A DNA stretch of 42,586 nt, taken from Scalindua sp964584595. GTDB taxonomy: Bacteria > Planctomycetota > Brocadiia > Brocadiales > Scalinduaceae. The first letter of the stretch is position 1. Each line of letters begins with the position of its first letter. The notes below the pieces were generated by a model, which did no database searches, had not been told where the DNA came from, and saw only the letters and a program-made list of their open reading frames with translations. The DNA is taken from NCBI GenBank assembly GCA_964584595.1, contig CAZPAM010000013.1:1-42586 (forward strand), written 5' to 3'. The translations under genes and the position numbers were made by a program. Below, piece by piece: positions 8,116 through 16,478 of this stretch.

Positions 8116-9180
8116 ATGAGTAAAGATAAAACCCGCAGAGAGTTTATCAGAGAAACGTGCACAAATACATTGCTGAGCGGCATGTTTCTGTCTCAATTGC
8201 CATTACCCCCCGACCTCTTACCGGATGACATCGAAACCGATCCGGCATTAACAAACACATTAAACCCGCAATCCCTTGTTGTAGATGTTAAAAGCAGGAA
8301 AGAAATTATACAGGGAGTAACCGCGAATATCTCACTGGTCAAGCAGATGGTTAGCTCAGGCATAACTTCACTTACAGGCAAAAACAATCCAAAAGATGCG
8401 TGGAAATCACTCTTTCATGAGGATGAAAGGATTGGCATAAAGATAAACGGTCTTGGTGCCCACATCCTTGCCGGTAATTATCAAATCTGCTGGGCTATTG
8501 TTGACGCACTCAAGGATATCGGGGTAAAAGAAAATAATATCATCGTCTGGGACCAATATCAGCATCATCTAAAATCATCAGGCTTCAAACCTAACATGTC
8601 CTTTAAAGGAGTAAGGGTCTTCGCAACAGACAGGGGCAAGGGGAAAAAAGCCCTGGATTCAGGCAGTTCACTTAAAGAGTACGACAGTGGATACGGAGCC
8701 GTGAAAATAAGTAGAATATGGACGGAAGATGTTGATTCAGTCATAAATTTAGGTTTGTTAAAAGACCACGGAATTGCAGGCGTAACTATTTCGCTGAAAA
8801 ACATATCTCATGGTGTGGTCAGCCACCCGGAAATCTTTCATGATAATTCATGTGACCCTTTCATTGCCGCTATAAATTCAATACCTATAATCAAGGACAA
8901 GATAAAGCTTCACATCTGTAACGGGATACTCGGCCTTTACGAAGGCGGGCCGATGCCTAAGAAAAGACACGTGTGGAGCAATAACGGAATTATCCTGAGC
9001 AAAGACCCTGTAGCACTCGACACAATAGGAATGCATATTATCGAGGGAAAGAGAAAAGAGAGAGAGCTGCCTTCACTATTCAACCGTCCAAACCTTCCAA
9101 AGCATATCGAAACAGCAGGCAAATTCGGGCTTGGCGTAAGTGACTTAAATCTGATTAATCACAAAACCGTCCTGATCTAA
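8116..9180 (+). CDS. Tat-exported DUF362-family protein
   Basis: This is a DUF362 protein, a family often found near iron-sulfur and anaerobic metabolism genes but without a firmly assigned reaction. The N-terminus after ATG 8116 has a twin-arginine signal (TRREFIRE followed by a hydrophobic stretch), so the folded protein is predicted to act outside the cytoplasmic membrane. The body has family-like segments KINGLGAHILAG, VINLGLLKDHGIAGVTISLKN and ILSKDPVALDTIGMHIIE. I prefer ATG 8116, with AAGGACGAAGGA upstream, over GTG 8080, because the extra twelve residues would precede the Tat motif. No CxxC ferredoxin motif is visible, unlike some relatives. The gene sits 58 bases before the iron-sulfur membrane fusion protein, which it may serve. 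Confidence 0.82.
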   Translation: MSKDKTRREFIRETCTNTLLSGMFLSQLPLPPDLLPDDIETDPALTNTLNPQSLVVDVKSRKEIIQGVTANISLVKQMVSSGITSLTGKNNPKDAWKSLFHEDERIGIKINGLGAHILAGNYQICWAIVDALKDIGVKENNIIVWDQYQHHLKSSGFKPNMSFKGVRVFATDRGKGKKALDSGSSLKEYDSGYGAVKISRIWTEDVDSVINLGLLKDHGIAGVTISLKNISHGVVSHPEIFHDNSCDPFIAAINSIPIIKDKIKLHICNGILGLYEGGPMPKKRHVWSNNGIILSKDPVALDTIGMHIIEGKRKERELPSLFNRPNLPKHIETAGKFGLGVSDLNLINHKTVLI

Positions 9181-9238
9181 CTTTATATCTAACTCATACA
9201 ATATAAAACCACTCTACAATAAATCTTCTTAAGAAGTC

Positions 9239-11806
9239 ATGGCAGAGAAACTAATAACACCAGAAAAAGATACAGAAGAAATACTGGAGTACTTACGTGA
9301 ATCTTCGATTTTTAAAGATCTTCCTGAGAAATCATTAGAGAAGATCTCAGCAATAGTACAAATAGATTCCTTTGCCAAAGATCATATCGTTATCAAAAAA
9401 GGGTCACCGGGAGTTCGCTTATATTTGATCAAATCAGGAAGTGCACGCGTTGTCTCCGAATCGGAAGAGGAAGAATTTACTATTGCTGCTATACCTAATG
9501 GAAAATGCTTTGGTGAAATGTCACTGCTTACGGGTGAACCCTGTAACGCCACTGTAAAAACAAATGAAGATTCCACTCTTTACTTTATCACAAAGAGTGA
9601 CTTTGATGATATCCTTGCGGAAAACCCTTTGATATACAAGCATTTTAATAAGCTGCTTGCAGAGCGGGTTGATAAGCAGAATATTAAAAGTGTTGATCTT
9701 AAAAAGCATGAAATTGCCTTAAGCAGTTACCTCCAGAAGACAAAAGAATATCAGTACAGTAGTGTGGTATGGAAATGCAAGAAAATGCGGGAAGTCGTAA
9801 AGGAAGCTGAAGAACTTTCAAAGACAGATGTCCCCATTACCATCATATCAGAAAACGGCGCCGGAAAAGAAACCATGTCCAGAAAGATCCATTCGGAAAG
9901 CACAAGGGCAAAATCCCCTGTAATTGAAATCATACTTGCCAAAGAAAGAAGGAAGGAAGAATCACCTGTCCATAATGAGAGAAGAAAACGTGATCAGATT
10001 GAATGTGAAATATTCGGCAGCGAGAAAACAGAATTTACTGAGAGGGAGGCAAGAAGGACCGGACGTTTAGAATTGGTGAATAACGGAACGCTGATTATCA
10101 AAAATATAGAGAATATGTCACCAAACACGCAGGAAGTTTTCTTGAAATTCCTGGAAACCGGCAACTTCCGGAGATTAGGAGGAAGCGAATACATACATGC
10201 TAATGTAAGGGTTATTGTTACTACTACAGATATCAGCTCCATGCAGGAAAAACTAAACCAGAGATTATTCCACATATTAAGCGCATATAAATTAGAGATC
10301 CCACCATTAAGGGACCGCAAAAAAGACATTCCTTCCCTTATGGAGCATTTTGTAGATAAAACAAGCAAATCAAGACACATACAGGCAAAAAAGTTTTCAA
10401 AGGCCGCTACAAACAAATTATTAAAATATGAATACCCCGGAAACGTAAAGGAACTGGAACATGTAATTGAACGTGCAATTACATTGTCAAAAGGAGATGC
10501 TGACATTGAAGAAGAAGAAATCTTCCTCGGTGATATAACAAAGATAGAGGATGAGAACCGAATTAATCTCCTGAATATATTTCTGATTAGAAAATTATGT
10601 GAAAGCCCCGGATTAATTTTAGCTGCTAAAATAATGGTCTTAATCTCTTTTATTTCTTTACTCTATTTGTTAGCAGCACAATCTGACATTTCAATAGGCG
10701 GGAGAAAGATTTCCCTGATTTTATGCTGGCAGTTAAGTTTGCCACTTTTATTTGTAGTATTTCTTTTTGCCGGCCGTTTTGGGTGCGGCGTTTGTCCTAT
10801 AGCCTTTATCTCTAAGTTTTTTAATAAACATATCAATCTAAAAGTATCGATACCATCTTTTATCAAGAATAATGATGGCTGGTTTGTTGGTGCTGGTTTT
10901 ATAGCCATATTATTCCTGGAAAAGTATACTCATATGGCCTATTCAATCAACAATACGGCCTATTTAATATTCAGTATTCTGCTCGCAGCCTTAATTATAG
11001 ATTTTGTTTTTGAAAAATCTGCCTGGTGCCGTCACCTTTGCCCACTGGGAGGATTGGGTGCAATTTTCTCCATGTCCTCCATGATTGAAATACGTTCAAA
11101 CAGAAATACATGTACCACGATATGCACAACACATGATTGCTATAAGGGATCTGAGAGAGCAGCCCCCTGCCCGATGTTTTTACATCTTCAGTTTTTGTCG
11201 GATAATAGAAACTGCAAGGTCTGTCTGAATTGCATTAAAAACTGCACACATAACGCAACACGTTTAAACCTCCGAATCCCGGGAGCAGAAATAAGTTCAT
11301 TAAGACAAACAACTCTGGCAGGAGCTTTATTTTCAATTATTCTTTCAGGCCTATTATTGGCTGAAATCCTTTTTCAATCAGGTGTCAGTCAGGTAAGTTT
11401 TCCTCTCGTATTCTCTGCTTCCATATGTTTTACACTGCTCCTGAACCTTTTCAGCAATCTTACCACTGCACTAATATCAAAAGAAACGATAATTGCACAC
11501 ATTAAGCATTTTGGCTACACGCTTCTTCCACTTACCCTATTCGGGTTTCTGGCCAAAAAGGTTGTCGATGTTTTCGGAAACGTGGAGGGATCGTTAATGA
11601 TATTTAATATCTATAAATTAAATTTCAATTTTACAATTGCCTTCCAATTGCTCATGGTACTCACAGGGCTTTTCATAACTGAATATCTCATTTACAAAGT
11701 TATTCAGAACAAAATCACAAAAACCAAACAATCCCTGTTATTTTTCATCCAGGGAATAGTACCATTGACAATCGCTGTAATTTATATCATGTTGTTTTTC
11801 ACTTGA
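9239..11806 (+). CDS. Fusion: cNMP-binding domain, degenerate sigma54-activator AAA domain, NosR/NapH-like membrane Fe-S protein
   Basis: This 855-residue protein has three parts. Residues 20-140 form a Crp-type cyclic-nucleotide-binding fold (GEMSLLTGEPCNATV). Residues about 170-430 match the AAA+ core and helical lid of NtrC-type sigma54 activators. A Walker-A-like SENGAGKE remains, but the GAFTGA loop is EKTEFTER, Walker B is LIIKNIENM (acidic residues replaced), and no DNA-binding helix-turn-helix follows. From about 460 onward comes a polytopic membrane domain with CGVCP (516-520) and CRHLCP (597-602), plus two cluster motifs: C625/C629/C634/C644 and CKVCLNCIKNC (659-669). That arrangement is typical of NosR/NapH/CcoG-like electron-transfer proteins. 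I infer a ligand-gated redox protein in the inner membrane rather than a transcription activator. It is probably co-transcribed with the Tat-exported DUF362 gene. Confidence 0.87.
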   Translation: MAEKLITPEKDTEEILEYLRESSIFKDLPEKSLEKISAIVQIDSFAKDHIVIKKGSPGVRLYLIKSGSARVVSESEEEEFTIAAIPNGKCFGEMSLLTGEPCNATVKTNEDSTLYFITKSDFDDILAENPLIYKHFNKLLAERVDKQNIKSVDLKKHEIALSSYLQKTKEYQYSSVVWKCKKMREVVKEAEELSKTDVPITIISENGAGKETMSRKIHSESTRAKSPVIEIILAKERRKEESPVHNERRKRDQIECEIFGSEKTEFTEREARRTGRLELVNNGTLIIKNIENMSPNTQEVFLKFLETGNFRRLGGSEYIHANVRVIVTTTDISSMQEKLNQRLFHILSAYKLEIPPLRDRKKDIPSLMEHFVDKTSKSRHIQAKKFSKAATNKLLKYEYPGNVKELEHVIERAITLSKGDADIEEEEIFLGDITKIEDENRINLLNIFLIRKLCESPGLILAAKIMVLISFISLLYLLAAQSDISIGGRKISLILCWQLSLPLLFVVFLFAGRFGCGVCPIAFISKFFNKHINLKVSIPSFIKNNDGWFVGAGFIAILFLEKYTHMAYSINNTAYLIFSILLAALIIDFVFEKSAWCRHLCPLGGLGAIFSMSSMIEIRSNRNTCTTICTTHDCYKGSERAAPCPMFLHLQFLSDNRNCKVCLNCIKNCTHNATRLNLRIPGAEISSLRQTTLAGALFSIILSGLLLAEILFQSGVSQVSFPLVFSASICFTLLLNLFSNLTTALISKETIIAHIKHFGYTLLPLTLFGFLAKKVVDVFGNVEGSLMIFNIYKLNFNFTIAFQLLMVLTGLFITEYLIYKVIQNKITKTKQSLLFFIQGIVPLTIAVIYIMLFFT

Positions 11807-11819
11807 AAAAAAACAAATC

Positions 11820-11936
11820 TTAACGCAGAGAACGCAAAAAAAAAACTGTGGTCAAAAGCGAAAGGCAGGTTACTTGCCCCTTGCTTCTCTTCCCTCTTTC
11901 CTGCCTACCTTTGCGCTCTTTGCGACTTTGCGGTAA
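11820..11936. repeat. Intergenic inverted-repeat element
   Basis: The left arm (11820-11838, containing ACGCAGAGAACGCAAA) is nearly the reverse complement of the right arm (11910-11936, TTTGCGCTCTTTGCG then CTTTGCGGTAA). A second nested pair, AGGCAGG at 11863-11869 and CCTGCCT at 11900-11906, lies inside, so the whole could fold into a long imperfect hairpin. A TTTGCGCTCTT fragment recurs near 1630. It looks like a dispersed non-coding repeat. The rest of 11807-12220 holds only the sigma54-type promoter. Confidence 0.55.
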
Positions 11937-12121
11937 GTGTCTTTTTTCACTAAATCAGGGTGACAGTGTGTCATTGGATTTTTTCTTTTAAAATGTGCAA
12001 TGACAATTTGTCAGGTTTATGCAAATCAAGGACTTCCCGAACATTTAGATAGAGAGTCATATCCTATGCATACAAAACGACTTACATATTTATGAATAGT
12101 TTTCTCGGCTGTCCTTTTTTA

Positions 12122-12137
12122 TGGCATTTTTATTGCT
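12122..12137 (+). promoter_or_regulatory. Sigma54 (-24/-12) promoter before the HPP-narK pair
   Basis: TGGCATTTTTATTGCT has the GG at 12123-12124 and the GC at 12135-12136 separated by exactly ten bases, as RpoN promoters require. The TGGCA and TTGCT blocks match the consensus; only the CG after TGGCA is replaced by T residues. Transcription would start near 12148, about 73 bases before the HPP start codon. This would place nitrate/nitrite transport under an enhancer-binding activator not identified here. Confidence 0.5.
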
Positions 12138-12220
12138 ATTTAGGTAGAGTTACTCTCAAATATTTATCCAGGCAGGTATTGGTAAAACAACGTGATTCAT
12201 GTATTTAGGGAATTTCTTAG

Positions 12221-12868
12221 ATGATAAAATATACGAATGGTAAACCTCCACCAATAATCATAATACGAGACTATTTGCATAGCCTGGCTGGTGGCGTAGA
12301 TGATGCTACTTACCCACCATTTCCGAAGGCTCTGCAGTTTGTTCATCTCCTGAATAACTATAATAAAACATTCATAACTTTCATGTATTGTATCGTGAAC
12401 GGCTTTGTCTCAATATGCATAATGGGCGGCATTGCCATGTGGAGTAAAAATCCTTTTGTTTTTCCATCTCTGGGGCCGACGGCATTCTTATTCTTTTTTT
12501 CTCCAAAACTGCCCGCTTCCAGCCCCAGGAACACTTTGATGGGCCATGCTCTGGGCATCTCTGCCGGCTGGTTCAGCCTTGTAATCTTTGGGCTTTTAGA
12601 CGACCCGAATATTCTCGTAAGTGGAGTTGTATGGCAAAGGGTATTAGCTGCAGGTTTGTCATTGGGGCTTACCTGTGCTCTTATGGCGTTGTTCAAATGC
12701 CCGCATCCGCCTGCCGGAGCAACGACACTGATTGTCTCATTAGGATTAGTTCATACTTATTTCGGCTTTTTATGTATGATGCTTGCTGTCATACTCTTGA
12801 ATCTCCAAGCATTTGTTATAAACAGAACAGCAGGGATTGATTATCCAATCTGGAAGGCAAAACAGTAA
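12221..12868 (+). CDS. HPP-family integral membrane protein
   Basis: A 215-residue polytopic membrane protein with the family-defining CPHPPAGATT motif near residue 160, a conserved FPSLGPTAFLFF segment near 80, and about four to five hydrophobic helices. Some HPP proteins (chloroplast and cyanobacterial) have been shown to transport nitrite, and here the next gene, 74 bases downstream, encodes a NarK nitrate/nitrite transporter. A role in nitrite movement is therefore a reasonable inference. The start ATG lacks a strong Shine-Dalgarno but fits the family length. A sigma54-type promoter lies about 85 bases upstream and probably drives both genes. Confidence 0.85.
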   Translation: MIKYTNGKPPPIIIIRDYLHSLAGGVDDATYPPFPKALQFVHLLNNYNKTFITFMYCIVNGFVSICIMGGIAMWSKNPFVFPSLGPTAFLFFFSPKLPASSPRNTLMGHALGISAGWFSLVIFGLLDDPNILVSGVVWQRVLAAGLSLGLTCALMALFKCPHPPAGATTLIVSLGLVHTYFGFLCMMLAVILLNLQAFVINRTAGIDYPIWKAKQ

Positions 12869-12923
12869 GGATATTGAAAAAAACTATGAAGAATATTTAT
12901 TATATTTTGTCCATTTAAAAATT

Positions 12924-12935
12924 GGAGGGGAGGAG
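12924..12935 (+). promoter_or_regulatory. Ribosome binding site setting a TTG start for narK
   Basis: GGAGGGGAGGAG is an unusually strong Shine-Dalgarno located 7 bases before TTG at 12943. The upstream in-frame TTG at 12922 would overlap it and is not a plausible start. No in-frame ATG occurs before the first conserved domain. Confidence 0.6.
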
Positions 12936-12942
12936 TATTAAC

Positions 12943-14571
12943 TTGGCGACATTAACTGACACATCATCAAGAATCTCAGAGGGAATGACCTATGGCGAAG
13001 TGGTAACGATGTTCCCGATGACCAGGGCTGCCTTTGTAGAGAAAGGCGTTGTAGAAAAGGAAAACTTTTTCTTTGTGCCTTTGACATGCTTTGTGGATGC
13101 GTATGGAATTTCCATCGATGAGTTAAATGAGATTGTTGCAAAAGCAGAGGAAAAACAACCTGAAAATACCATTGATGTCGATGGTGAGACAATAAGCGAC
13201 CAGATGACATTCAGGCAGATACTCAAGGCGCATCCCAGGGTAAAGGGAATATTTGAAACTTATGGTGTCTATGAAACCGGCAGGAAGAATTGGCAAAATG
13301 AAACTCTTGCAACAATTGCCGTTTCCGTAAAGAGCACGCCGAAGAAGTTTCTTGCCAGTATTGCCTCATGCATAAAGGCGCCGTTCTTCCCACAGGGTAA
13401 TGTACTTGTATTAACCATGGCATCACTGGCATTTACCTTAAGTTTCGGCCTGTGGATCCTTATGGGGCCGCTTTCCTCGATTATCAAAACCCAATGGGGC
13501 CTCAGCTATACGGCAAACTCTGTCTTGATAGCAATACCGATATTAATGGGGTCCGTTATGAGGATCCCGATGGGTATGTTAACGGACAGATACGGCGGCA
13601 GAATTGTGATGAGCGGCCTGTTGCTCTTTTGTTCAATAGTAGCATCCCTTGGTTTTTTTGTGCAGAGTTATTCCTTACTCCTTGTAGTAGGGTTCTTTTA
13701 CGGGATATGTGGTACTTCCTTCGCAGTGGGTATCGCACAGGTAACAAGATGGTATCCCGCACATAATCAGGGCCTTGCACTTGCAATATTTGGAACCGGT
13801 AATGTAGGTACAACATTAGCGGCATTATTTGCGGCAAAGATGACTATGTCGTGGTTTGGCGGAGACTGGCATCCGACTTTTCCTGTCTATGCCCTTCCAC
13901 TCTTCATAATGTCGTTTGTTTACTTCTTTACGGTTAAAAATGCTCCTATCCCGGGTGGAGCCAAGAAGCTTGGAGATATGTTAACGGTCTTCAAGCACGG
14001 AGAGGTATGGGTACTTTGTCTATTCTACTTTGTAACTTTCGGTTATTTTGTATGTTTCTCTCTGTACCTGGCGCCATTCTACAAGTTTAACTATTCCATG
14101 ACACCTACAACTGCAGGATACCTGGCTGCCATCTTCTGCTTTATTGCCTCAATAACCCGGCCTATAGGTGGGTGGACCTCGGATAAATGGGGCGCCGCTA
14201 CCACATTATATGCCGTATACGGAACTGTAATCCTGAGCCTGATAGCATTAGTTGCCTTCAATTTCGTAGGTTATAAAGGTATAGCCCTGATTACAACGAT
14301 CCTTGTCACGATGGGTTTCTTCTTTGGAGTGGGAAATGGTGCTGTTTATAAACTCATCCCACAATCTTTTCCAATTAAGACAGGCGTAGTTGGTGGACTT
14401 GTGGGCTGTTTTGGTGGTTTGGGTGGATATTTCTGCCCGCAGATACTCGGTGCGATGAGAGACGTTATGGGACATGATGGTGGAGGATTTGGAATTCTAC
14501 TGATAATCTCTATAGTTTGCCTGGCATTCTGCTTTAAGAAGACAGTCAGGCATCCGGTTCTTATTGATTGA
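12943..14571 (+). CDS. narK: NarK-type nitrate/nitrite MFS transporter with two N-terminal DUF1858-like domains
   Basis: The C-terminal roughly 400 residues form a 12-helix major facilitator of the nitrate/nitrite porter family, with LSYTANSVLIAIPILMGSVM, PMGMLTDRYGGR in the loop between helices 2 and 3, GICGTSFAVGIAQVTRWYP and the Gly-rich GVVGGLVGCFGGLGGYFCP signature. The protein would move nitrate and/or nitrite across the cytoplasmic membrane. Unusually, about 140 residues precede the porter. They contain two DUF1858-like units, each beginning MTYGEVV or MTFRQIL followed by a P-x(4)-F-x(3)-G-V pattern. Such domains are normally small stand-alone or fused helical modules in redox/NO-related proteins; a regulatory role here is inference. 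Translation most likely starts at TTG 12943. Confidence 0.9.
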   Translation: MATLTDTSSRISEGMTYGEVVTMFPMTRAAFVEKGVVEKENFFFVPLTCFVDAYGISIDELNEIVAKAEEKQPENTIDVDGETISDQMTFRQILKAHPRVKGIFETYGVYETGRKNWQNETLATIAVSVKSTPKKFLASIASCIKAPFFPQGNVLVLTMASLAFTLSFGLWILMGPLSSIIKTQWGLSYTANSVLIAIPILMGSVMRIPMGMLTDRYGGRIVMSGLLLFCSIVASLGFFVQSYSLLLVVGFFYGICGTSFAVGIAQVTRWYPAHNQGLALAIFGTGNVGTTLAALFAAKMTMSWFGGDWHPTFPVYALPLFIMSFVYFFTVKNAPIPGGAKKLGDMLTVFKHGEVWVLCLFYFVTFGYFVCFSLYLAPFYKFNYSMTPTTAGYLAAIFCFIASITRPIGGWTSDKWGAATTLYAVYGTVILSLIALVAFNFVGYKGIALITTILVTMGFFFGVGNGAVYKLIPQSFPIKTGVVGGLVGCFGGLGGYFCPQILGAMRDVMGHDGGGFGILLIISIVCLAFCFKKTVRHPVLID

Positions 14572-14582
14572 TGTTTTCCTAT

Positions 14583-14624
14583 TGTGTCACAGCGCATGTT
14601 TTAAATTGCATGCGCTGTGACACA
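14583..14624 (+). terminator. Perfect 16-bp stem-loop after narK
   Basis: TGTGTCACAGCGCATG at 14583-14598 is the exact reverse complement of 14609-14624, with a ten-base AT-rich loop. It begins 12 bases after the narK stop. No U-tract follows, so it may act as a transcript-end or RNA-stabilising hairpin, or be a palindromic protein site, instead of a classical intrinsic terminator. Confidence 0.6.
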
Positions 14625-14670
14625 GATATACCTTAAATTAAAATGATAGATATAAGTTTCATCATAACTG

Positions 14671-14734
14671 CATCATGTGATTGTGACTACCATTCCTCCA
14701 TTCAAATCATAAAATGCACCAATGATCATCGGCT
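14671..14734 (-). repeat. Diverged repeat copy A; minus strand resembles a beta-carbonic anhydrase C-terminus
   Basis: This stretch aligns with 24983-25046 (copy B) over about 60 bases, with many substitutions and no obvious gaps. On the minus strand it reads KPMIIGAFYDLNGGMVV and stops soon after. The IIGxxYDL pattern recalls the C-terminal end of beta-class carbonic anhydrases. Only this tail is present, preceded by a stop, so it would be a gene remnant or a dispersed repeat. The protein similarity is recalled, not searched. Confidence 0.35.
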
Positions 14735-14855
14735 TATTTCTTTTACAGTTTCTTAATTATGGTATTATTGTAGAGTAAATACTCTAAGATTACACCTGAT
14801 TATTTAATGGGGCGCAGTACATAATTATGGATATAGCAATTACGGAGAAAAACAG

Positions 14856-16403
14856 ATGAAGATATCGTTTAAGAATTACATCATACTGGTGCTATTATTC
14901 TTCACTTTACTTCCTTTTATTGCGCTCAAGATTATTGCATACCCCAGGATGCAGTCTGATCTTAAGACTGTGATCATGGATAATCTCGAAATTGTCGGGG
15001 AGAAGCAGGCAGTGCTGGTGTCAACCTGGATGCGTGAAAGGTTGAAAGATGCACTGGTTATTGCAAACGGACCATTTATGGCTAAAAGCGTAGAGACCAG
15101 TAAAGAAGACGATGGTTATAAGGATTACCTCCGGTATATGAAAATGTTTGTGGCAGAGTATGGTTACATGGGTGCTTTTGTATGCAATAAAGAAGGACTG
15201 GTCACAATTGCAACAATTTCAGAAAATGTTGGAAGGGATTTCTCAAAAAAGGATTATTTCAAGCGTGCTTTACTAGGAGAAACATTTACAACTAGTATCA
15301 TGCCGTCTGAAGTCCCGGTTGTGAATGAACTTAATAAGAGAGAGATAGGGGTGCCGACGATGCTTGTTTTAACTCCCTTAAAGAACGATGTTGATGACAT
15401 ATTTGGTGTTGTTTGCCTGAGAGTACATGTGGGCACCCTGAGTAATATAATGCATAACCAGAAGTTCGGAAAGACAGGCGAGACTTATCTTGTGAGCAAG
15501 GACGGATACATGCTTTCAGAATCAAGGTTTACCAAGCATTTAATAAAGAAAGGTATTGTTAAAAAAAGGAGTTCACTGGAACTGAAATTGATTGACCCCA
15601 TTACCGGCAAATTAACCCATGGTGTTGCACAGTGTGTCGAAGGTAATAACGGCTCAGATTCGAAAGGATATAATGATTATGGAGGCATACCCGTACTGGG
15701 AGTATGGCGCTGGTTGCCTGAATATAATTGGGGTGTTATTACTGAAATCGACAGGGCTGAAGCTTATGGAGCAGCATATAACCTTAATACTCTTGGTGTG
15801 GTATTACTGTTTGCGATTGCACTTCCCATTTTGTTTTTTGCATACGTTGTTGGCAAACGACTAACTAAACCAATAGCCGAGCTGACTGAAACAACTGAAA
15901 AGATGGCCTCAGGAGATTTAGCCCAAAGGGTAAACATTAATAGAGAAGATAAGCTCGGAGTTCTGGCAACATCCATCAATGCCATGGCAGAAGATCTGGA
16001 CAAAAGGACAAAAGAGACAGGGGAATCTGAGAGAAATTACAGGGAATTATTTGACTTTCTAAAGGCGGGTATTTATCAATGTGAACCCGGAGTTGAAGGA
16101 GTTTTTACATGGGTTAATCAAGCTTGTGCAGAAATGCTTGGCTATGAATCACCAAAAGATATGATAGGGACAAAGGTAAGGGATATTTATGTAGATCCTG
16201 ATGATAGAAGAGAACTCGTCGAGATACTTGAAAAAGAGGGAGTCCGGAGAAATTTTACATCCTATTGTATAAAGAAAGACGGGGAGAAATTCTACACCGA
16301 ATGTACTTCTAACATGGTGAAAGATGATGAAGGTGTACCTGTTCGTATTGAAGGAGCAATAAGGGTAACTACCGGGCAAGAGAGGCCGGATGATAAACTA
16401 TAA
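14856..16403 (+). CDS. Cache-HAMP-PAS membrane sensor without an output domain
   Basis: A 515-residue membrane sensor. An N-terminal helix (about 8-28) is followed by a periplasmic double-Cache-type region (about 35-300), including LVTIATISENVGRDFSKKDYF, the GETYLVSKDGYMLSES motif and the WRWLPEYNWGVITEI motif. A second helix follows at about 307-330, then a HAMP domain (KRLTKPIAELTETTEKMASG), and a PAS domain from about 390 to 505. The protein then ends. No histidine kinase, GGDEF, methyl-accepting or phosphatase domain follows, and the downstream bases do not continue the frame. It may signal through a separate partner or be a truncated kinase. It starts at ATG 14856 behind GGAG. Ligand unknown; its neighbours are the narK pair upstream and the hydrogenase-like operon downstream. 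Confidence 0.85.
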   Translation: MKISFKNYIILVLLFFTLLPFIALKIIAYPRMQSDLKTVIMDNLEIVGEKQAVLVSTWMRERLKDALVIANGPFMAKSVETSKEDDGYKDYLRYMKMFVAEYGYMGAFVCNKEGLVTIATISENVGRDFSKKDYFKRALLGETFTTSIMPSEVPVVNELNKREIGVPTMLVLTPLKNDVDDIFGVVCLRVHVGTLSNIMHNQKFGKTGETYLVSKDGYMLSESRFTKHLIKKGIVKKRSSLELKLIDPITGKLTHGVAQCVEGNNGSDSKGYNDYGGIPVLGVWRWLPEYNWGVITEIDRAEAYGAAYNLNTLGVVLLFAIALPILFFAYVVGKRLTKPIAELTETTEKMASGDLAQRVNINREDKLGVLATSINAMAEDLDKRTKETGESERNYRELFDFLKAGIYQCEPGVEGVFTWVNQACAEMLGYESPKDMIGTKVRDIYVDPDDRRELVEILEKEGVRRNFTSYCIKKDGEKFYTECTSNMVKDDEGVPVRIEGAIRVTTGQERPDDKL

Positions 16404-16478
16404 AAGAGAGAGCTGAAAAAGCATAGTTTGAGACGTTTTTAATATATATTCTTTATAATAAATATTTTCCGCAAAAAG

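Noticed and set aside
9239..10550. Treating the AAA domain as a functional sigma54 transcription activator
   Set aside because: GAFTGA and the Walker B acidic residues are missing and no DNA-binding domain follows; the chain continues into a membrane protein.
9239..11806. Naming the fusion protein NosR
   Set aside because: It lacks the N-terminal FMN-binding region of NosR, and no nosZ or other denitrification gene is nearby. Only the membrane Fe-S part is NosR/NapH-like.
11820..11936. Insertion sequence or transposon end
   Set aside because: No transposase, no target duplication seen; only short inverted arms.
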